A stretch of DNA of 64,000 nt from Sipunculus nudus (taxonomy: Eukaryota > Annelida > Sipuncula > Golfingiida > Sipunculidae), in contig CM049310.1 of the NCBI GenBank assembly GCA_026874595.1, forward strand, positions 66,110,056 through 66,174,055. Direction: 5' to 3'. Shown here piece by piece: positions 59,058 through 64,000 of this stretch (its first letter is position 1; every line of letters begins with the position of its first letter). The position numbers and the translations under genes were made by a program. Under the pieces are notes generated by a model, which worked only from the letters and a program-made list of their open reading frames with translations, did not search any database and had not been told where the DNA came from.

Positions 59058-59248
59058 TATGTATATATATATATATATCCAGTGTATTTTTATAATAAAT
59101 AAATAAATGTTAACGTAGACATATATGCCTTGATATTCTTTGTTCGCTTCATGCTGAGACTTAGACCACCTGAGACTTAAGACCACCTGTGACTTGAGAC
59201 CGCTTTTGGTGTGGCACATCAGGTGGTCTTAACTCTCAGGTTTTACTG
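58036..59248. mobile_element. Tc1/mariner-superfamily (pogo-like) non-autonomous element
   Basis: Ends CAGTGAAACCTGAACCAAGC and, inverted, CAGTAAAACCTGAGAGTTAAG; target duplication TA (58034-58035 and 59249-59250). The subterminal regions repeat GCGACC- and GACCACC-type motifs. The uninterrupted site AATAAATAGTTAAAC is present in A1 copies at 31676 and 50926. The middle (58300-58990) is less AT-rich and shows no transposase; a 63-codon minus-strand frame there has no recognisable motif. About 1.2 kb. Confidence 0.85.
59017..59085. repeat. (TA)n microsatellite
   Basis: About 30 TA dinucleotides with minor breaks, inside the pogo-like element. Confidence 0.95.
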
Positions 59249-60354
59249 TAGTTAAACTCTTATATTATATGTTCTGCTTATAAGTTATATGGCCAAGTCA
59301 AAATCTCTGTGACAACAGTACTCCATTTGTTAATAAAATAAATGAAATCAATCCTCTTCCCTGTCTCCAAAGGTACTATCAAAATCATACATAAGCTAAA
59401 TAACAACAACTCATAATACAGCTTATATTTATTACCACACAAAACCAGCATGTGCCTCATTTCTAAATAATATTTTTTTATCATATATAACAGCTGAGCG
59501 TCGTGACCCATAGGTCCCTTGTTCTACATTTTAGAGCTGATTATAGAAAAACACTCAGAAGTTTATATCTCAGGAACCATTGTGTGGATTTTCACAAAAC
59601 TTACTATGATCATTGGGACTGATGGTCTGTATGTGCTGCACAATTTTGGTGGCGCATCCTGCAATTTCTGTTTTTTTAATGAAATTTTATCGGATTTTTT
59701 CAATTTTGGCCTTTTGTGCAGGATATCTCCAAAGGTATTCAACACAGGAACTTCATTTCTTCAGTGCTATTGCATTATATTTACAAAATCTTGGTCAAGT
59801 TCAAAGATGGGTGATCTTGACCTACTTTTCAAAGTCACAGAGCTTAGTATAGAAAAAAACTTAGGAGCTTATTTCTCAGGAAGCATTTGGTGGATTGTTA
59901 TGAAACATGGTATATACCTCTCCAATATAAATTTATAAATGATTATCAACTTTTGCTAATATTCTAGTTTTGCAATGCAATGCTTACAGATACTGGCCTA
60001 ATGTTTGGTCTGTGGGCGCATAATGGCCACTTACAGATCGAGTTCACATTTCGTCCCAGTTAACCTATTTTTCACCATATGACAGATCCTGAACATAGAA
60101 AATTTCATGAAAGACAGAAATTTTCATGAAAAATGCACATATATGGACTTTTTTTCACAATGCCTACAGATACTGGCCTGATTTTTGGTGTGTTGCTTGA
60201 TAATGACCCTTTACAGATCGAGTTTGCATTCAGCCCTTGTTGACCTACTTTTGACTATACAACACTTCCTGAAATTAAAAAATTTTACAAAATTTAACAA
60301 ATCTTTCTAATTTGCCCCAGGCGGGGGCATTCATGTCGTTCCGACACATCTAGT

Positions 60355-60420
60355 ACAAGGGGGTATGCCGTATAATTGTCTGGGGATACTATGGCATCTC
60401 TGATGCCAGATTTTTCTTGT
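60355..60420 (+). mobile_element. D-like 3' terminus with a variant hairpin
   Basis: ATTGTCTGGGGATACTATGG as in D, then GGCATC-TCT-GATGCC (60393-60407) and TTTTTCTTGT. The stem differs from the two D copies (GGCACC-TGC-GGTGCC) by a paired change. Confidence 0.75.
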
Positions 60421-60694
60421 AATATAACAGTCCCTAACAACCTGATGTTTGTATGTGTGACAGGTGCTGAGTGGTATTATATAACAGTCCTGGAAAGACT
60501 TATGTTTGCATGTACTGTGTTACAGGTGCTGAGTATTATTATATAAGTCCCTGACAACCTGATATTTGTATGTGTTACAGGTCCTGAACATTATTATATA
60601 ACAGTCCCTGACACACAGATGTTTGTATGTGTTACAGGTCCTGAACATTATTATATAACAGTCCCTGACAACATGGTGTTTGTATCTGTTACAG
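60421..60694 (+). repeat. About 57-bp tandem repeat containing four decoy splice acceptors
   Basis: The unit is 'tataacagtccctgacaacc', 'tgatgtttgtatgtgttacag' and 'gtgctgagcattat' in sequence. The acceptor-plus-exon start recurs at 60464, 60526, 60581 and 60638 before the true one at 60695 (spacings 62, 55, 57, 57). In each decoy the reading frame would hit TAA within seven codons. Confidence 0.9.
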
Positions 60695-60823
60695 GTGCTG
60701 AGCATTATAACAGCCCCTGTTACCCTTATCATCAGTTCACAAGAAGACGCCACCTTTGCCTTCATCTCTGTTGCCATCCTTCTCAGCAGCTTCCTTGCCA
60801 TGGGCCTCATCTTTATCCCCAAA
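60695..60823 (+). CDS. GABBR1: GABA-B receptor subunit 1-like, exon with TM6 end, extracellular loop 3 and TM7
   Basis: Phase 0 at both ends, 43 codons. VLSIITAPVTLII completes TM6; SSQEDATFAF is extracellular loop 3; ISVAILLSSFLAMGLIFIPK is TM7, ending with the F-x-P-K motif shared by class C receptors. ITAPVT and SSQxDAxFAF match subunit 1 much better than subunit 2, which is the main ground for choosing GABBR1. It joins the previous exon as [15 protein letters not shown] with no gap. The donor GTGAGT is strong. The start at 60695 is chosen over four upstream look-alike acceptors because those lead to an early stop. The next exon (cytoplasmic tail) is not in the window. Confidence 0.9.
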
Positions 60824-61183
60824 GTGAGTCGATCTGATTTAAGTGATCTTAGTTAGTCAGGTCATGTACAAGATGTCAGTCCTAATGAGCAAGGTCTGGA
60901 TGGGTGTGTTTCCTGGGTATGGTGCAGATTGGCTTGGTTTGGATGGGCGCATCGGCTTATACAAATCTAACTGCATATTATAATGGGGCATATGTATCCA
61001 TTCAAGGGAGAGCAAGAGAGCTCATGAGGGCTTATACAAATTGTGCTTGGTGCTGCTTGGCATATGCTCTGGATGGGAACTGTCATTTACATGGATGAAA
61101 GTTTCCCATCTTGAGATGGATTTCCGTCTTTGAGATGACAAAAATAACCATTCTTCAATATCATGCAAATCCAATAGAAAATA
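60824..61183 (+). other. Intronic sequence after exon 3, nothing recognised
   Basis: About 360 bp downstream of donor GTGAGT with no element terminus and no further receptor exon. Confidence 0.5.
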
Positions 61184-61783
61184 ATTTTAGCTCAGCTGAT
61201 AAGTCATCTGAGCTATAGTCGTGGTTCTTTGTCTGTCGACTCAGCAAACAGACACCGCAGATAGGGCTAACATACTGGAGAATCTTAGGCATGCCACCTA
61301 AGTGCTTTTTGCATACAGTTTTTTGCAAAATTTTGCATACAGTTAGATGTCCCAAAAATCTCCTACCATACTAAAATTGGGTCACTAGGACTTCGTTCCT
61401 TTGAGATAATAAGGAAAAACCTTTTTCCATAAAAAAAAAACATTGTTACACTTCAGGGCTGCCTAATATTAAAACCATTGATCTGTTTTTGATCATATTT
61501 AGTATTTGTATTTTTCCATACATTTTCTATGAACATACCAAAAATTAGGTCAGTATTGGGTATTGTTTTGAAATTATCGGCCCAAATAAAATGCAATTTT
61601 TATGAAATCAGGAAATATATTTTCTCACTTAACATAAGAATTGCTGAAGCTGGAGACTTTTTTTCAGGGATATAATTTTATATAATCAAGATTCAATTTT
61701 TAGATCTGAATTTTGCAAATTTTTCAAGGAATTAGCATAAATGAATAATCAGTACCATCAATTTTGTCCAGCTTTGGCAACAG
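61184..61783 (+). repeat. Family A1 fragment, 5' part
   Basis: Head TTTTAGCTCAGCTGATAAGTC, A1 lead-in (ctatagtcgtgg) and body to 'gtccagctttggcaacag', where an A2 element starts. No tail. Confidence 0.65.
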
Positions 61784-63285
61784 TTTTTTTTAGCTCAGCT
61801 GACTGTAAGTCATCTGAGCTATAGGGATCACCTTTTGTCCGTCGTCCGTCCGGCCGTCCAGCCGTCCGGGCGTCTGTCCTTTAACAGGGCACAAATCGTA
61901 ACCGCTAGAAATGGAATCTTCTTACTTGACATCCTGGGAGGTCTATGGAAATTCTCCTTGTAAACCTGAAATTAGGTCACTGTGACCTATATTCTTCGAG
62001 CTATGGGGTTCCGAAGTACCCCCCAGAATAATGGAAAATTTGATACAAAAGCTCAAGTATCTGAACAACTAATGCATTGATCATCATGATTTTTTGCATG
62101 GATATTGATCACGGAGTGTTTCATCAGTTTCTGCAGACTGGTGGCGCCACCTGTATTTTTTCGATTTTTACCAATATTTTTCTCTATTTTGAGACCTCTT
62201 AAGATGCGGCCATCTGTTAACAGGGCACAAATCGTAACGACTACACCTAGAATCTTCTCTCTTGACATGCAGGGAGGCCCATAAAAAGTCTCTTTGGAAA
62301 CCTGAAATTAGGTCTCTGTTACCCATAACCTTTGAGCTATGGGGCTCCGAAGTACCCCCCAGAATAATGGAAAATTTGATACAAAAGCTCAAGTTTCTAA
62401 ACAACTATTGCAGTGATCACCATGATTCTTTGCATTGGTGCACCAGCTATATTTTTTTATTTTTTACGATTTTTTTTCTCTACTTTTGTGATCTTTAAAC
62501 ATTTGGTCATCTGTACACAGGGCACAATTCATAATGACTGGACCTAGAATCTTCTGTCCTCACCTCCAGGGAAGCCCATAAAAGGTCTACATGGAAACCC
62601 GAAATAAGGTCCCTGTTACCCATATTCTGTGAGCTATGGGGCTCTGAAGTACACCCCCCCCCCAGAATAAAGATTTGGTCATATATTAACAGGGCACAAA
62701 TCATAATGACTGGACCTAGAATCCTCTTTCTTGACATTCAGGGAGGCCTTTGGAAAGTCTCTTTGGAAATCTGAAATTAGGTCTCTGTTACCCATATCCT
62801 TCATGCTATGGCTCCGAGAATAAAGATTCGGTCATCTGTTAACAGAGCACAAATTATAATGACTTGACCTAGAATCTCCTTTCTTGATATGCTGGGAGGC
62901 CCCTGAAAAGTCTCCTTGTGCACCTGAAATTACATCTCTGTTACCCATATCCTTCATCCTATGCGGCTCTGAAATACCCCCCAGAATAAACATTTGGTCA
63001 TCTGTTAACAGGGCACAAATCATAATAACTGGACCTAGAATTTTATTTTTTGACATGCTGGGAGACCCCTGAAAAGTCATCTTGTAAACCTTGAAAATAG
63101 ATGTCTGTTACCCATATCCTTCATGCTATAGAGCTCCATAGTACCCCAATGAATATTGGATGATTTTATACAAAAGGTCAAGTTTGGAAAAAGTATTTCA
63201 TTCAGATTTGACATTCAGATGATAAAATTACTTTTGTCAATGTCTTCCTGGTCAGCTGAGCGTCATATCCCCTGGGTCACTTGTT
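61784..63285 (+). mobile_element. Family A2 element, both ends present (1.5 kb)
   Basis: Head TTTTTAGCTCAGCTGACTG with arm GTCATCTGAGCTATAG. Four to five diverged units of 'aacagggcacaaatcgtaac... gacatgcagggaggcc... attaggtctctgttaccca'; 3' tail 'cagatgataaaattac', GTCAGCTGAGCGTCATATCC, then the slightly damaged CCTGGGTCACTTGTT at 63285. Confidence 0.75.
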
Positions 63286-64000
63286 ATAAAAAGTCAGCTG
63301 AAAATCATTTTGTATTGGGAAAATAAATTTCAAAGTTATTTCAAGTAGGGACCACTTTTGTGTACAGATGGCAGCACTTGGTTTACCATTGGCAGATTGC
63401 CAGTGCCTTGATGTTGGCCATTAGCCAAGATGATGTCAGCTCTATAAATAGTTTTGGCTCAGTGCCAGGATTGGAAGAAATGCAGCCAGGTATAGGTCAA
63501 GAGTTCACTCGGTGCAGTAGCTGCATTCTATTTATAGCTTTGGAAGACTGCTCACTGCATCATATTTGGCACCAAAGTTCAGCCTGAATCTATTAACAGC
63601 TTTGGCAGACTGCCAGCTGTGTCAGATTATGCAATAGGTCAAGAGTTCACTCAGTGCAGCCAGGTACAGGTCAAAAGTTCACTCAGTCTAGCCAGGTGCA
63701 GGTCAAGAGTTTACTCAGTGCAGTAGCTTGAGGCAGCAATTTGTCACAGGTCACTCGGGGGGCAACTGCCTTACTCACCTAAGCCTTGTCAGCCCAGTGC
63801 ATCAAACTCTGGGAAAGTTTGATGTATTGGACTGATATTTTGACCTGTCTATGCGTCTTAGATGGTATTCTTATTTACAGGACAGGTGGTGCCACCTACA
63901 TTGACTTTTGCAGTGTATGCGCCTGCTTATTTCTAAGGAGGGGTTTGACATATCAGTCTGACATTGGGCATATATTTATATATCTCTTCGTTGTATATAA
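63286..64000 (+). repeat. G module and B core, running out of the window
   Basis: ATAAAAAGTCAGCTG, CTATAAATAG, 32-bp repeats, GGGAAAGTTTGATG (donor-like site lost), then a GGTGGTGCCACC monomer. It continues beyond 64000. Confidence 0.65.

Larger units (their letters stand above)
55702..59523 (+). mobile_element. Family A1 element, full length, with a pogo-like insertion
   Basis: Head GGCTCAGCTGACTATAAGTC with inverted arm TCATCTGAGCTATAG. Body with the two internal half-copies (55990-56560; 56640-57260) and the tail; terminus CAGCTGAGCGTCGTGACCCATAGG then TCCCTTGTT at 59523. Without the nested element it is about 2.6 kb and serves as the reference A1 for this window. Confidence 0.8.
55492..59968 (+). 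mobile_element. Family F element split by nested A1
   Basis: 5' hairpin TAGCCC-t-CAGCT, CATA, AGCTG-at-GGGCTA (55496-55524). F phrases 'gggatatctctaaaaggatt' and 'aagatgtatatcgataaaat' lie left of A1, and matching ones ('aggatatctccaaaggtatt', 'gtcaagttcaaagatgggtg') right of it. The 3' edge is taken at ATTCTAGTT (59968) because E resumes there. No clear 3' hairpin or inverted head was seen, so this edge is less certain. Confidence 0.6.
55060..60354 (+). mobile_element. Family E element split by nested F
   Basis: 5' hairpin TATGCCC-c-GGCCAC, AAA, GTGGCC-a-GGGCATA (55062-55092). About 172-180-bp units 'gcaatgcctgcagatattgg' at 55149 and 55321 and again, after the nested block, near 59977 and 60158. 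The 3' end has GGCGGGGGCAT (inverted head), hairpin TGTCG-TTC-CGACA (60334-60346) and ATCTAGT. No coding frame. Confidence 0.8.
34269..60694 (+). other. Intron of the GABBR1-like gene, about 26.4 kb
   Basis: Bounded by donor GTGAGT (34269) and the acceptor CTGTTACAG ending at 60694; phase 0. Content is described in the other entries. Confidence 0.8.

Noticed and set aside
59019-59219. Minus-strand frame rich in Tyr-Ile repeats
   Set aside because: Translation of the (TA)n microsatellite.
60464-60637. Decoy acceptors as real alternative exon starts
   Set aside because: Each leads to an in-frame TAA within a few codons, so 60695 was taken as the exon start; use of the decoys is left as a question.
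60824-64000. Next receptor exon (cytoplasmic tail)
   Set aside because: No acceptor followed by a frame resembling the GABBR1 tail was found before the window ends.

Overview
The window reads as a piece of an animal nuclear genome, AT-rich and packed with repeats, most likely from a mollusc and probably a bivalve. I infer this from the style of the gene and repeats, not from a database match. The only host gene I can support is on the + strand. Three exons, at 5649-5853, 34141-34268 and 60695-60823, join in frame (205+128+129 nt = 154 codons) and encode transmembrane helices 4 to 7 of a class C GPCR that closely resembles the GABA-B receptor subunit 1 (GABBR1). Its 5' exons (signal peptide, Venus-flytrap domain, TM1-3) and its C-terminal tail (coiled coil) lie outside the window. 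The two introns inside the window are about 28.3 and 26.4 kb.

Nearly all the intron DNA is nested mobile-element sequence. I name the families A to H for this window only. Most share one plan: a hairpin at the 5' edge, an inverted copy of one hairpin arm near the 3' end (not yet seen for F), a core of tandem repeats often carrying the palindrome GGTGGCGCCACC, a short 3' hairpin and a terminus CTAGT or CTTGT followed by T. This fits non-autonomous rolling-circle elements of the Helentron/Helitron2 kind (HINE, DINE-1 or pearl-like). No Rep/helicase gene is present, so nothing here is an autonomous driver. Family heads: A, AGCTCAGCTGAC (subtypes A1, A2, A3); B, AGCGAACCTGTGAGC; C, GTATCYGCCAAAA; D, GTATCCCCAGAC; E, ATGCCCCGGCCAC; F, TAGCCCTCAGCT; H, GCTTGCCGGAAAT. 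G is a module inside B that carries a TATA motif and a splice-donor-like site.

Layout. 1-5610: a damaged A1 copy holding a B element, ending 39 bp before exon 1. 5854-8297: diverged A copies and an A1 copy with three tandem heads. 8298-14497: a broken Ty3/gypsy-type LTR retrotransposon (LTR, primer site, gag, integrase; protease-RT-RNase H deleted) whose leader is interrupted by an A2/C composite. 14492-33121: stacked B, C, A3, A2 and A1 copies, including B inside A1 inside B. 33122-35302: intron around exon 2. 35303-38807: D with a reversed C inside. 38808-44887: B copies, an H element, three arrays of GTCTAGAC and a broken minus-strand coding-like fragment. 44888-46828: a complete D with a dimeric satellite. 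46829-54850: B, A1, B. 54851-60420: a five-level nest (D-like, E, F, A1, pogo-like element). 60421-60823: a 57-bp tandem repeat containing decoy splice acceptors, then exon 3. 60824-64000: intron with A1, A2 and G/B sequence.

The most interesting features are the shared two-hairpin plan with a compensatory stem change, a core monomer common to several families, nests whose order can be read from in-window empty sites, and dispersed binding-site-like arrays (GTCTAGAC palindromes; AGGTCA direct repeats) inside the introns of one receptor gene.
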